A DNA stretch of 64,000 bases from JAKFEE01 sp036675815. GTDB taxonomy: Bacteria; Pseudomonadota; Alphaproteobacteria; Rhodospirillales; Magnetospirillaceae. The notes beneath the pieces were generated by a model. That model worked only from the letters and a program-made list of their open reading frames with translations. It ran no database searches and had not been told where the DNA came from. A program made the position numbers and the translations under genes. Location: positions 62,001 through 126,000 of the forward strand of contig JAKFEE010000058.1 in assembly GCA_036675815.1 (NCBI GenBank). The letters run 5' to 3'. Position 1 is the stretch's first letter, and every line of letters starts with the position of its first letter. Positions 41,203-50,187 of this stretch are shown here, in pieces.

Positions 41203-44200
41203 CTAATGGGTTAATTCGGCAAGCTCTTCGGCCGAGCGCAAGTCGACGGCGACCAGTTGCGACACGCCGCGCTCAGCCATCGTGACCCCGAACAGACGAT
41301 CCATTCGTGCCATGGTCATACGGTGATGGGTGACGACGAGAAAGCGGGTGCCCGCGGTTTCGGCGATATAGGCCACCAGCCCGCAGAAGCGGTCGACATT
41401 GGCATCGTCCAGGGGCGCGTCGACCTCGTCGAGCACGCAGATCGGTGCCGGATTGGTGGTGAAGACGGCAAAGATCAGCGCCAGCGCGGTCAGCGCCTGC
41501 TCGCCGCCCGACAGCAGTGAGAGAACCTGCAGACGCTTGCCCGGGGGGCTCGCCATGATCTCGAGCCCGGCGCGCAGCGGGTCGTCGGATTCGACCAGTT
41601 CGAGATGCGCACGGCCACCGCCGAACAACCGGACGAACAACGTGCGGAAATGCTGGTCGACGTCCTTGAACGAGGCCAGCAGCCGCTCGCGACCTTCGCG
41701 ATTTATCTCGGAGATGCCCTGGCGCAGCTTGGCGATGGCCGCGACCAGATCCTCATGCTCGGCCTTCATGCCTTCGGTCTGCTGCTCGAGCTCGGCGGCC
41801 TCGGTTTCGGCGCGCAGATTGACCGGGCCGATGGATTCGCGCTCGCGCGTGAGGCGCGCCAGCAGCCTCTCCAGGTCGTCCACGGGCTGCGGCGGGATGT
41901 CGGCGAGGCTCTGGCCCAACTGCTCGGGCGTACAGTCGAGGCGTTCGGAAATGCGTTGGGCGATACCTCGGCAATTCTGCGCCGCGGCCTCCAGCGCCGC
42001 CTCGCGCCGCACCCGCTCCTCGCGGGCCGTAGCCAGGGCCTGATCCGCCAATTTCAACGCTTGCGCCGATTCGTCGCCGAGGCCCTCGGCCGCAGCCAAG
42101 GCGGCGGCGGCGGCGGCGCGCTCCTCGTCGGCCGCGTCGATCTGCATCGCCAGCTCTTCGCGCTTTGCCGCGATCTCCAGCGGCAGTTCGGCGAGGCGCT
42201 CGAGTTCGGCCAGCGACGTCTCGCGGCGCTCGGCCAATTCCTGCCGATGGGCCGCCGCCACCTCCAGACGCTGCCGCCATGAGGCCTGCTCCTCGGCGAT
42301 CGCCTCCCGCCGGCGCTGGCGGTCGCCGGCCTCGCGCCGCAAGCGATCGAGGGCGCTGCGAGCGTCGACGATGCCGGCGCGCCGCTCGGCCAGCACCACC
42401 CGCAATTCGCCAAGGCGCTCGCGAACCTCGGCGCCGTCGCCGGCCGCCGCCAGCGCCTCCTGCGCCGCCCGCTCGTCGGCGGCGGCATCGGCGACCGCAG
42501 CAACGGCCTGCTCGGCACCGGCCTGCAGCGCCGCCAGGCGCGACGCCGCCACAGTCGCCTGGTGAACCAGCTTGGCGTGGGCATCCCGGTACTGGGTCAC
42601 GGCCGCCTCGGCGGCGCGGGCCTCGATGACTGCGCGGGCTTCGGTTTCGGCGGCGACATCAGCCGCACCCTGGGCCGCCTGCAGCCGCTCCTCAGCCGCC
42701 TCGACGCGCAGATCGGCCTCGGTGATGGCCTGGCGCAGCTCCGTCAGCCGGTTGCGCTGCTGCAGGCGCACCGCCGCTGCGCTGGGTGCGCCGGCCGCCA
42801 TGACGAAACCGTCCCAGCGCCACAGATCGCCGCCGGAAGACACCAGGCTTTGCCCCGGCCGCAGGTCGTACTGGAGGGCGGCGCCACGCGAGGCGGCATC
42901 GACGAAGCCCGTTTGCGACAGGCGGCGGGCCAGCGCCGCCGGCGCGCTCACTACCGTGGCCAAGGACTGGATACCGGCCGGCAGCGGCGGCGATTCGGGC
43001 AGGGGCGCCAGCGTCGTCCACCGCACCGGCGCCGCATCATCGACGGGCGCCGACAGATCGTCACCCAACGCCGCGCCCAGCGCACTCTCGTAGCCGGGCT
43101 GCACCGTCACCGCGTCGATCACCGGCGTAGCGGCGTCGCTGCGCTGTCCTGCGGCAAGCACCGCGACCAGCCCGGCCTCCTCGGCCCGCAGCGTGGCGCG
43201 TTCGGCCGCCTCGGCCTGCACCGCCTCGCGTGCTGCGTCTCGCGCCAGCATGGCGGCGCGCCGGGCGGCTTCGGCGGTGCCGACCTGCTGGCGCGCCGCG
43301 GCGAGTCGCGCCCGGGTCTCGTCCACCCGCCCCTCGGCCTCGGCCAGCGCTGCCTCGGGCACCGCCTCTGCCTCGGCCTGGCGGCACTCCGCCTCGACCT
43401 GTGCCAGCCGTTCCTCGGCGCGGCGGCGGCGCAGCTCGCTTTCGGTCAGCCGCCGCACCGCCGCCGAACGCGCCGCCTCGGCCGCCGCCGCCTGCTCGGT
43501 CAGCCGCTGCGCCTCGGCCTCCAATGCATCGGCCAGCGCCTGCGCCTCGTCCAGGCGCGCCTGGGCCAGCGCCTGTGCCTCGGCCTCGCCCTCGGCGGCG
43601 CACGCGAGGGTCTCGGCCTCGGCAACGAGGCGTGCCAGTGCATCCTCCGCATCGGTGCCGCGGCTGGCCTCGCGACCAATGTCGGCATCGACCTGCGCCA
43701 GGCGTGCCTCGACCTCGCGACGCGCGCCGCTCAGCCGCCGTTCCTCGGCGTCGAGCTGCTCGCGCACCATGACAAGGCGCTGCAAGTTGTTGCTCAGATC
43801 CGTTTCGGCCTGGCGCAAGGTGGGCAGCCCCGCCGCAGCCTCGGCCTGGCGGGAGCCGGCCTCGGCGGCGATGGCCGTAAGTTCTGCGACCTGCGCCTCG
43901 ATCTCCCCGCGTGTCGCCTTCGCTTGATCGAGCGCGGCCAGCGCCGCCAGCCAGCGTCGATGAAGCAGTTGCGCCTCCACCTCTCGGATCTGTTGGCTGA
44001 CCGCGCGATAGCGCGCCGCCTGGCGCGCCTGGCGCTTCAGGCCTTGTAGCTGGGAGTCGAGCGTCGCCAGCACGTCATCGAGGCGCGCCAGGTTGGCCTC
44101 GGCCGCCTTGAGCCTGAGTTCGGCCTCATGGCGGCGGGAGTGCAGCCCCGAAATGCCCGCCGCCTCCTCGATCAGGGCGCGGCGTTCCGCGGGCTTGGCG

Positions 44201-44661
44201 TTGATCAGGCCGCCGATCTTGCCCTGGCTGACCAGAGCCGGCGACCGCGCGCCGGTAGCGGCGTCGGCGAACAGCAGCTGGACGTCGCGGGCGCGCACCT
44301 CCTTGCCGTTGATGCGATAGGTCGAGCCCGAACCGCGTTCGATGCGGCGCGTGACCTCCAGCTCATCGAGGTTGAACTGCGGTGGCGCCGTGCGCCGGCG
44401 ATTGTCGAGGACCAGGGTGACGTCGGCGAGCGCCTTGGGGGCGCGGCCGGCCGAGCCGCCGAAGATGACGTCGTCCATCTCGCCGCCGCGCATCTGCCGC
44501 GCCGAGGTCTCGCCCATCACCCAGCGCAGCGCTTCGACGAGATTGGACTTGCCGCAGCCGTTGGGGCCGACCACTCCGGTCAGCCCCGGCTCGATGAGCA
44601 CCTCGGCGGGGTCGACGAACGACTTGAAGCCCGACAGGCGCAGTTTCGTGAAATGGACCAA
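41203..44661 (-). CDS. smc: Chromosome segregation protein SMC
   Basis: Core ATPase of the bacterial condensin. The 1152-residue protein has Walker A GPNGCGKSN (32-40), two long coiled coils around a hinge (about 490-660), the ABC signature LSGGEQAL and Walker B ICVLDEVDAPLDD. Ala- and Glu-rich coiled-coil segments give long open frames on the other strand, which are not genes. scpA and scpB are not in the window. The dsbA-like gene is 28 bp upstream. Confidence 0.97.
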   Translation of the reverse strand: MVHFTKLRLSGFKSFVDPAEVLIEPGLTGVVGPNGCGKSNLVEALRWVMGETSARQMRGGEMDDVIFGGSAGRAPKALADVTLVLDNRRRTAPPQFNLDELEVTRRIERGSGSTYRINGKEVRARDVQLLFADAATGARSPALVSQGKIGGLINAKPAERRALIEEAAGISGLHSRRHEAELRLKAAEANLARLDDVLATLDSQLQGLKRQARQAARYRAVSQQIREVEAQLLHRRWLAALAALDQAKATRGEIEAQVAELTAIAAEAGSRQAEAAAGLPTLRQAETDLSNNLQRLVMVREQLDAEERRLSGARREVEARLAQVDADIGREASRGTDAEDALARLVAEAETLACAAEGEAEAQALAQARLDEAQALADALEAEAQRLTEQAAAAEAARSAAVRRLTESELRRRRAEERLAQVEAECRQAEAEAVPEAALAEAEGRVDETRARLAAARQQVGTAEAARRAAMLARDAAREAVQAEAAERATLRAEEAGLVAVLAAGQRSDAATPVIDAVTVQPGYESALGAALGDDLSAPVDDAAPVRWTTLAPLPESPPLPAGIQSLATVVSAPAALARRLSQTGFVDAASRGAALQYDLRPGQSLVSSGGDLWRWDGFVMAAGAPSAAAVRLQQRNRLTELRQAITEADLRVEAAEERLQAAQGAADVAAETEARAVIEARAAEAAVTQYRDAHAKLVHQATVAASRLAALQAGAEQAVAAVADAAADERAAQEALAAAGDGAEVRERLGELRVVLAERRAGIVDARSALDRLRREAGDRQRRREAIAEEQASWRQRLEVAAAHRQELAERRETSLAELERLAELPLEIAAKREELAMQIDAADEERAAAAAALAAAEGLGDESAQALKLADQALATAREERVRREAALEAAAQNCRGIAQRISERLDCTPEQLGQSLADIPPQPVDDLERLLARLTRERESIGPVNLRAETEAAELEQQTEGMKAEHEDLVAAIAKLRQGISEINREGRERLLASFKDVDQHFRTLFVRLFGGGRAHLELVESDDPLRAGLEIMASPPGKRLQVLSLLSGGEQALTALALIFAVFTTNPAPICVLDEVDAPLDDANVDRFCGLVAYIAETAGTRFLVVTHHRMTMARMDRLFGVTMAERGVSQLVAVDLRSAEELAELTH

Positions 44662-44689
44662 ACGCTCCCCCAGCGCGGTGGTCCTGCGG

Positions 44690-45412
44690 CTATTGCGCCG
44701 CCTTCAGCGCCTCGGCGAACACCTCATAGGGCTGGTTGCCGACGATGAGCTTGCCGTCGATGACGAAGGTCGGCGTCGACTCGATCTTGTATTCGTCGGC
44801 ACCGGCCTTCTGCTTTGCCTTGATGTCGGCCATCACCTTCTGGTCCGACAGGCAGGCCTGGAACTTGTCCTGGCCGAGGCCGGCAAGGCCGGCGAGGTTC
44901 TGCAGCGCCGCCATCGGATTCTTGCTGTAGGCCCATTGCTGCTGCGTCTGGAACAGGGTTTCGAGGAAGCCGAAATAGCGCTCGGTCGGCACGCAGCGCG
45001 CCAGCATCGCCCCGCCCAGGGCGATCCCGTCCAGAGGGAAGTCGCGATAGACCAGCTTCGCCTTGCCGGTCTCGATCCACTCCTTCGTGATTTGCGGCAG
45101 GGTGGTGCGATGGAAGGCCGCACAATGCGGGCAGGTCAGCGACGAATATTCGATCAGGGTGACGGGGGCGTCGGGATTGCCCAGCACCATGTCGTCGGAC
45201 ATGCCGGGCACCGGCACCGCCGTCACCTGCAGCGTCTTGGCCGCGGCCTGCTGCTCCGTCTCGACCGCAGCCGTTGCCGGAGCCTGCGCCTCGGCAGGCG
45301 CGCTCGGCTGGTTGGTGGCCTGGACGGCGTCGCGGCCGCCCACCAGCATCAGGGCCAACGCCGCCGCACCGATCACGACCAGGGCTATGGCAAGCCGCCT
45401 AAGTCCTCTCAC
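44690..45412 (-). CDS. DsbA-family thiol-disulfide oxidoreductase
   Basis: A 240-residue membrane-anchored or exported thioredoxin-fold protein. One N-terminal hydrophobic segment (LAIALVVIGAAALALMLVGG) is followed by a Pro/Ala/Glu linker (about 28-60). The active site is CPHC (94-97), and the cis-Pro loop is ESTPTFVIDG. I place the start at GTG 45412, because GGAGGAGG lies five bases ahead; ATG 45442 would put that box inside the gene. Its place beside smc and mutY is conserved in Rhodospirillales-type genomes. Confidence 0.9.
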   Translation of the reverse strand: MRGLRRLAIALVVIGAAALALMLVGGRDAVQATNQPSAPAEAQAPATAAVETEQQAAAKTLQVTAVPVPGMSDDMVLGNPDAPVTLIEYSSLTCPHCAAFHRTTLPQITKEWIETGKAKLVYRDFPLDGIALGGAMLARCVPTERYFGFLETLFQTQQQWAYSKNPMAALQNLAGLAGLGQDKFQACLSDQKVMADIKAKQKAGADEYKIESTPTFVIDGKLIVGNQPYEVFAEALKAAQ

Positions 45413-45481
45413 CCCAACCTCCTCCAAAAGATCGGGGTGCATGATAGGTGTCGTTCCGGCCGCCGGCAAGACCGGCTGGGC

Positions 45482-45964
45482 CTATCGCCGCGCCAGCACC
45501 CAGCGGCCGAGGCCGGTCAGCGCCGCCTTCAGCTCGGCATCGTCGACGGCGCCCAATCGCTCCTCGACCTCCTCGGCCGCCGCCGGCGCCGCCTGCGGCT
45601 TGGGCTTGCGCCGCCGCGGCAGCGGCCCCTGCGACATGGCCAGCCGAGCCACGGCGCGATAGCCGAAATAGACGTTGATGCGTTCGATGATCAGCGGCTC
45701 GAGGTGCTGGAGCTGCGTCGCCATGGCGCCCGAGGCCACGCGCAGGTGCAATGCGCCGTCTCCGCGCTCGCCGCGGGGAAAGACGATCTTGAGCGGGCAG
45801 GTATGGGCGGCCAGCACCGAACCGACGATGCTGGGCCATTCGGCGATGACGCCGGCCTCGGCGAAGCCGCGCTTGGCCAGCGCCGGGCGCGTCAGCCGCC
45901 CGATGCTGGCGGCGATCGCCTGCGGCCCGGCACCGCCGCGCCTGTCCTCATTCTTATCGGCCAT
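45482..45964 (-). CDS. dciA: DciA-family (DUF721) helicase loader
   Basis: DciA is the ancestral loader of the DnaB helicase in bacteria without DnaC. The 160-residue protein has the DUF721 core: WPSIVGSVLAAHTCPLKIVF, then LHLRVASGAMATQLQHLEPLIIERINVYFGYRAVARL. A basic Pro-rich stretch and a helical C-terminus follow. ATG 45964 is used; an upstream GTG/ATG overlap with the mutY leader is less likely. It is divergent from mutY. Confidence 0.88.
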   Translation of the reverse strand: MADKNEDRRGGAGPQAIAASIGRLTRPALAKRGFAEAGVIAEWPSIVGSVLAAHTCPLKIVFPRGERGDGALHLRVASGAMATQLQHLEPLIIERINVYFGYRAVARLAMSQGPLPRRRKPKPQAAPAAAEEVEERLGAVDDAELKAALTGLGRWVLARR

Positions 45965-45992
45965 GATCCCCAGTATGGTATGGTCCGCCACC

Positions 45993-47048
45993 ATGCCGCA
46001 ACCGTCCGACCTGCCCGCCCGCCTGCTCGGCTGGTACGACCGCCATCACCGATCGCTGCCATGGCGTGTCGCCGACGGCACGCGCCCGGATCCGTACCGT
46101 ATCTGGCTGAGCGAGGTAATGCTGCAGCAGACGACGGTGGCCGCCGTGATCCCCTATTACCAGGAGTTTCTGCGGCGCTGGCCGACGGTGGCCGATCTGG
46201 CGGCGGCGCCCCTCGACGACGTGCTGCATGCCTGGGCCGGGCTCGGCTATTACGCCCGCGCCCGTAACCTGCACCGCTGCGCGCAGACGGTGGCGTCGTG
46301 GCGCGGCGGCGCCTTTCCCGACGACGAAGCGGGTTTGCGCAAGCTGCCGGGCATCGGCGACTACACCGCCGCCGCCATCGCCGCCATCTCCTTCGACCGG
46401 CCGGCGGTGGTGATGGACGGCAACATCGAGCGCGTGATGGCGCGCCTGTTCGATCACCGCGAGCCCCTGCCGGCGGCCAAGCCGGCGCTGAAGCGGCTGG
46501 CGGCGTCGCTCACGCCGAAGGCGCGGCCCGGCGACCACGCACAGGCGCTGATGGATCTGGGAGCCACCATCTGCACGCCGCGCAAGCCGGCCTGCGGCAT
46601 CTGCCCGTGGATGGAGGCGTGTGCCGCCCGCCTTGCCGGCTCGGCCGAGTCGCTGCCGGCCAAGCTGGAAAAGCCGGCGCGCCCGCTGCGGCGCGGCATC
46701 GCCTTCTGGGCCGTGCGCGGCGACGGCGCCATCCTGTTGCGCCGCCGCCCCGAAGCCGGGCTGCTCGGCGGCATGATGGAGGTGCCGTCGACAGCGTGGC
46801 GCGAGACACCGTGGTCGGTGGCCGAGGCGGCGACCGAGGCGCCGCTCGCCGCCGATTGGCGTCTCCTGCCCGGCTTGGTGCGGCATGGCTTCACTCATTT
46901 CCAACTGGAACTGACCGTCGCCGCGGGCAAGGTGCGCAGCGGCGCCCTGGCCCGCGGCCTGTGGTGCCCGCTGGATCGGCTGGCCGAGCACGCCTTGCCG
47001 ACGCTGATGCGCAAGGTGGTCCGCCACGCCCTGGCCAAGGCCTATTGA
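45993..47048 (+). CDS. mutY: A/G-specific adenine glycosylase MutY
   Basis: Removes adenine opposite 8-oxoguanine. The 351-residue protein has the catalytic Glu E41 in SEVMLQQT, helix-hairpin-helix LPGIGDYTAAAIAAI (118-132), catalytic Asp D142 in MDGNIERV, and 4Fe-4S cysteines C194, C201, C204 and C210. The C-terminal NUDIX-like domain (about 225-350) has GLLGGMMEVPS, which senses 8-oxoguanine. ATG 45993 is chosen for homology. Repeat copy 5 begins 68 bp after the stop. Confidence 0.97.
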   Translation: MPQPSDLPARLLGWYDRHHRSLPWRVADGTRPDPYRIWLSEVMLQQTTVAAVIPYYQEFLRRWPTVADLAAAPLDDVLHAWAGLGYYARARNLHRCAQTVASWRGGAFPDDEAGLRKLPGIGDYTAAAIAAISFDRPAVVMDGNIERVMARLFDHREPLPAAKPALKRLAASLTPKARPGDHAQALMDLGATICTPRKPACGICPWMEACAARLAGSAESLPAKLEKPARPLRRGIAFWAVRGDGAILLRRRPEAGLLGGMMEVPSTAWRETPWSVAEAATEAPLAADWRLLPGLVRHGFTHFQLELTVAAGKVRSGALARGLWCPLDRLAEHALPTLMRKVVRHALAKAY

Positions 47049-47116
47049 AGGGGCAAGAGGAGCGGCATCGACTTGGGAATTCCAGCGAGTCGCAAAGCGT
47101 GATGGCTCAGCCGGCG

Positions 47117-47171
47117 CGGAGCGCGGAGCTCCAGCTCCGCTTTCGTGCGGACCTGGAGGTCCCCATCTCCA
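47117..47171 (+). repeat. Double-hairpin dispersed repeat, copy 5
   Basis: 55 bp, same orientation as copies 1 and 4. The left hairpin GCGGAGCT-CC-AGCTCCGC is perfect; the right hairpin GCGGACCTGGAGGTCCCC has one arm changed. The spacer is shortened (TTTCGT). It lies between mutY and the convergent ccrM gene, 22 bp from the ccrM stop. Confidence 0.9.
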
Positions 47172-47193
47172 GTCTGACGGCTTGGCCGGCGCC

Positions 47194-48264
47194 TCAATGC
47201 AACTCGGCGCGGATGCGCTGCCGCAGCAGGTCGATGGGGGCGAAACCGCTGCCGTCCTGATAATGCCAGAAGGTCCAGCCGTTGCAGGCCGGCGCCCCCT
47301 GGACGGCGGCGCCGACCTTGTGGATCGAACCGCGGTGATCGGCCGAGATGATGGTGCCGTCGGCACGCACCTTGGCGGTCCACCGCTGGCGCTCGTCGGA
47401 CAGCACGTCGCCGGGGGTCAGATAGCCGCGTTCGAGCACGGCCCCGAACGGCACGCGCGGCTCGCTGCGCTTCGACGGCGTCAACAGCACCTCGGGATCG
47501 TCCACCGGCTTGATCTTGGCGATGCGCGCCTTCGCCGCGGCGATGTAGTCGCCGTCGCGTTCGAGGCCGATGTAATGGCGCCCCAGCTTGCGCGCCACCG
47601 CGCCGGTGGTGCCGGTGCCGAAGAACGGATCGAGGACGACGTCGCCCGGCCTGCTGGCGGCGAGGATGGCGCGATAGAGCACGGCCTCGGGCTTCTGCGT
47701 CGGGTGGACCTTGCGGCCGTCGTCCTTCAGGCGTTCAGGGCCGGTGCACAGCGGCAACAGCCAGTCCGAGCGCATCTGCAGCCCGTCGTTGAGCGCCTTC
47801 ATCGCCCCGTAATTGAAGGTGTATTTCGACTTCTGGCCCTTGGCGCACCAGATCAGCGTCTCATGGGCATTGGTGAAGCGCGTGCCGCGGAAGTTCGGCA
47901 TCGGGTTGGTCTTGCGCCACACCACGTCGTTCAGCATCCAGTAGCCCAGGTCCTGCAGGATGGCGCCGACACGGAAGATGTTGTGATAGGTGCCGATCAC
48001 CCACAGCGAGCCATCGTCCTTGAGCACGCGCCGCGCCGCCGCCAGCCAGTCGCGGGTGAAGCGATCATAGGCGGCGAAGTCGCCGATCTGGTCCCAGGCG
48101 TCGTCGACGCCGTCGACGCGGCTGTTGTTGGGGCGCAGCAGCTCGCCGCCCAACTGTAGATTGTAGGGCGGATCGGCGAACACCATGTCCACCGACTTCT
48201 CGGGCAGGGTGCGCATCAGGTCGACGCAGTTGCCCTGCAGGATGATATCCAACGTCGTGCTCAT
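47194..48264 (-). CDS. ccrM: Cell-cycle DNA adenine methyltransferase CcrM (GANTC)
   Basis: Methylates adenine in GANTC, a cell-cycle control in Alphaproteobacteria. The 356-residue beta-class enzyme has DPPYNLQLGG (31-40) and the SAM motif DPFFGTGTTG later in the chain. It also has the CcrM-specific C-terminal domain (about 270-356: SEPRVPFGAVLERGYLTPG, then SIHKVGAAVQG) absent from simple restriction methyltransferases. ATG 48264 starts a homologous N-terminus (MSTTLDIILQGNCVD). No cognate restriction gene is near. Confidence 0.97.
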   Translation of the reverse strand: MSTTLDIILQGNCVDLMRTLPEKSVDMVFADPPYNLQLGGELLRPNNSRVDGVDDAWDQIGDFAAYDRFTRDWLAAARRVLKDDGSLWVIGTYHNIFRVGAILQDLGYWMLNDVVWRKTNPMPNFRGTRFTNAHETLIWCAKGQKSKYTFNYGAMKALNDGLQMRSDWLLPLCTGPERLKDDGRKVHPTQKPEAVLYRAILAASRPGDVVLDPFFGTGTTGAVARKLGRHYIGLERDGDYIAAAKARIAKIKPVDDPEVLLTPSKRSEPRVPFGAVLERGYLTPGDVLSDERQRWTAKVRADGTIISADHRGSIHKVGAAVQGAPACNGWTFWHYQDGSGFAPIDLLRQRIRAELH

Positions 48265-48319
48265 CCGCGCACTTTGATTCAGCGCCGACTCGCCGTCAAG
48301 CAAGCGACCGGGTGCGCGA

Positions 48320-48937
48320 TCAAATGGCCGGTTCCAGCAGGTCGAACAGGTCGCCGACCGGCTGGAAGCTCTTGCGGTGCAGTGGCGTCGGCCCCAGCCG
48401 CCGCAGGGCGGCGCAATGTTCGCGCGTGCCATAGCCCATGTTGGTCTCCCACCCGTAGCCGGGGTATTGCACGGCATGTTCCGCCATCAGGCGGTCGCGC
48501 GTCACCTTGGCCACCACCGAGGCCGCAGCGACCGACAGGCTGAGGCCGTCGCCGCCGATCAGGCACTCGACGCGACAGGCCAGCGCCGGCTTCTGACTGC
48601 CGTCGACCAGGGCGCAGTCGACCGACATACCCAGCCCGTCGACGGCACGACTCATGGCCAGCAGGCTGGCGCGCAGGATGTTGAGGCGATCGATCTCCTC
48701 GACGTCGGCAAGGCCCACCGCCCACACGGCACAGCCGGTGACACCGGCATAGAGCGCGTCACGCTTGGCGGCGCTGAGCTTCTTCGAATCGTCGAGTTCG
48801 GCGCGCAATTGGCGCGGCAGCCGCTTGGGCAACACCACCGCCGCCGCCAGGACGGGCCCGGCCAGCGGCCCGCGTCCCACCTCGTCGACCCCGGCAACGA
48901 TACCGCCCAGCCTACGCTCATGCCTCAGATCGGGCAT
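48320..48937 (-). CDS. rnhB: Ribonuclease HII
   Basis: Cuts at single ribonucleotides in DNA and RNA-DNA hybrids. The 205-residue protein has AGVDEVGRGPLAGPV with the catalytic pair D18 and E19, then DSKKLSA, and VDG and VAKVTRDRLM further on. Length and motifs fit rnhB. It lies upstream of ccrM on the same strand, as in many Alphaproteobacteria. With rnhA at 31 kb, both RNase H types are present. Confidence 0.96.
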   Translation of the reverse strand: MPDLRHERRLGGIVAGVDEVGRGPLAGPVLAAAVVLPKRLPRQLRAELDDSKKLSAAKRDALYAGVTGCAVWAVGLADVEEIDRLNILRASLLAMSRAVDGLGMSVDCALVDGSQKPALACRVECLIGGDGLSLSVAAASVVAKVTRDRLMAEHAVQYPGYGWETNMGYGTREHCAALRRLGPTPLHRKSFQPVGDLFDLLEPAI

Positions 48938-48956
48938 CCGTCTCCCCGTATGGTGC

Positions 48957-50132
48957 CTAGTGGCGCCCCGTGATGCCCGATCGCGCCAGCGTGTGCAAGC
49001 GTCGTGCGGCCAACACCCACAGCGGCGTCAGGAACAGGCTGAGCACCGTCACGGCGACCACCAGCCGGACGTCGGCAGCCGAGATCAGCTTGTAGCGCAG
49101 GCCGGTTTCCGACAACAGGAAAGAGAATTCACCGATTTGGGCCAGGGTCACCCCGACCAGCATGGCCGCCGACCAGGTGCGGCCCGACAGGCGGATGGCC
49201 AGCACGTTGAGCAGCGTCTTGAACACGGTGACTACGGCCAGCAACACCAGCACGGTGACCAGGTTCTCCCAAATGAAGCCAACGTCCATCAGTAGGCCAA
49301 TGGACAGGAAGAACACCATCAGCAGCACCGCCTGGATGGGATGGGCGGCGTGGGTGATAGGCATTTGTTGGGCCGAATTGCCCAGGATCAGGCCGGCGAG
49401 GAAGGCGCCGTAGGCCGGCGACAGGTCGAGTAATCCCGCCAGGGCGGCGGCGCCGAAACACCAGGCCAGTGCCGCCAAGGGCCGCAGATCGGCATCGGCG
49501 GAGACCAGCTCGCCGAAGGGCAGGTTCACCTGCCGGCGCACCAGGAACAGCACCAGTGCGACCAGGAACACCAGGGACAGCAGGATGCGCAGGAGCGACG
49601 CCGGCGAGAACGCGTCGGCGGCCATTCCCTCCAGCACCAGGGTCATCGGCACCACCGCCATGTCCTGGGCCACCAGGATGCCCAGGGTGACGCGGCCGGC
49701 CTCCGAGTCCAGCCCGCCCGAGCCTTCCAGCGTCTTGATGACGACCGCGGTCGAGGAGATGGCGACGACGAAGCCCAGCAAGACCGCGACGCCAAGATTC
49801 CAGCCCAGCAGCTGGCGCAGCAGCAGCATGACGCCGACGCTGCCCAGGATTTGCGCCACCGCCACCATGACGGAAACGCGCCAGACGGCGACGAACCGGC
49901 GCAGATCGAGCTCGGTCCCCACCAGGAACAGCAGCATCAGGACGCCGAATTCGGCGAGGATGGCGACGGTTTCGCGATCGCTCACCAATTGCAGGCCCGA
50001 TGGCCCCAGCACCACCCCGGCAAGGATGTAGCCGATCACCGGGCTCTGGCGCATCCAAGCCATGGCCACCCCGCACAAGAGGGCGACGAGGGCGACCACG
50101 GCGGTGACGGTGAGCTCGGGATGCAACGGCAT
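48957..50132 (-). CDS. Cation:proton antiporter, CPA2 (Kef-type) family
   Basis: A 391-residue inner-membrane protein with about 12 hydrophobic helices. CPA2 signatures are LGPSGLQLVSD, FLVGTELDLRRF, FVVAISSTAVVIKTLEGSG and ILVAQDMAVVP, with an Asp in the ion-binding site. There is no C-terminal RCK/TrkA-N domain, so it is the short form, unlike KefB/KefC. The ion could be K or Na. It is upstream of rnhB. Confidence 0.9.
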   Translation of the reverse strand: MPLHPELTVTAVVALVALLCGVAMAWMRQSPVIGYILAGVVLGPSGLQLVSDRETVAILAEFGVLMLLFLVGTELDLRRFVAVWRVSVMVAVAQILGSVGVMLLLRQLLGWNLGVAVLLGFVVAISSTAVVIKTLEGSGGLDSEAGRVTLGILVAQDMAVVPMTLVLEGMAADAFSPASLLRILLSLVFLVALVLFLVRRQVNLPFGELVSADADLRPLAALAWCFGAAALAGLLDLSPAYGAFLAGLILGNSAQQMPITHAAHPIQAVLLMVFFLSIGLLMDVGFIWENLVTVLVLLAVVTVFKTLLNVLAIRLSGRTWSAAMLVGVTLAQIGEFSFLLSETGLRYKLISAADVRLVVAVTVLSLFLTPLWVLAARRLHTLARSGITGRH

Positions 50133-50187
50133 TCCGCCAAGCTAACGCCGCCGCCACCGCCTCAACTCGCGCAGACGAGGTAGCGCC

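Noticed and set aside
42165..44049. Several long plus-strand open frames across smc
   Set aside because: They arise from the biased codons of the Ala/Glu/Arg-rich SMC coiled coil. The products are low-complexity and the smc frame is complete.
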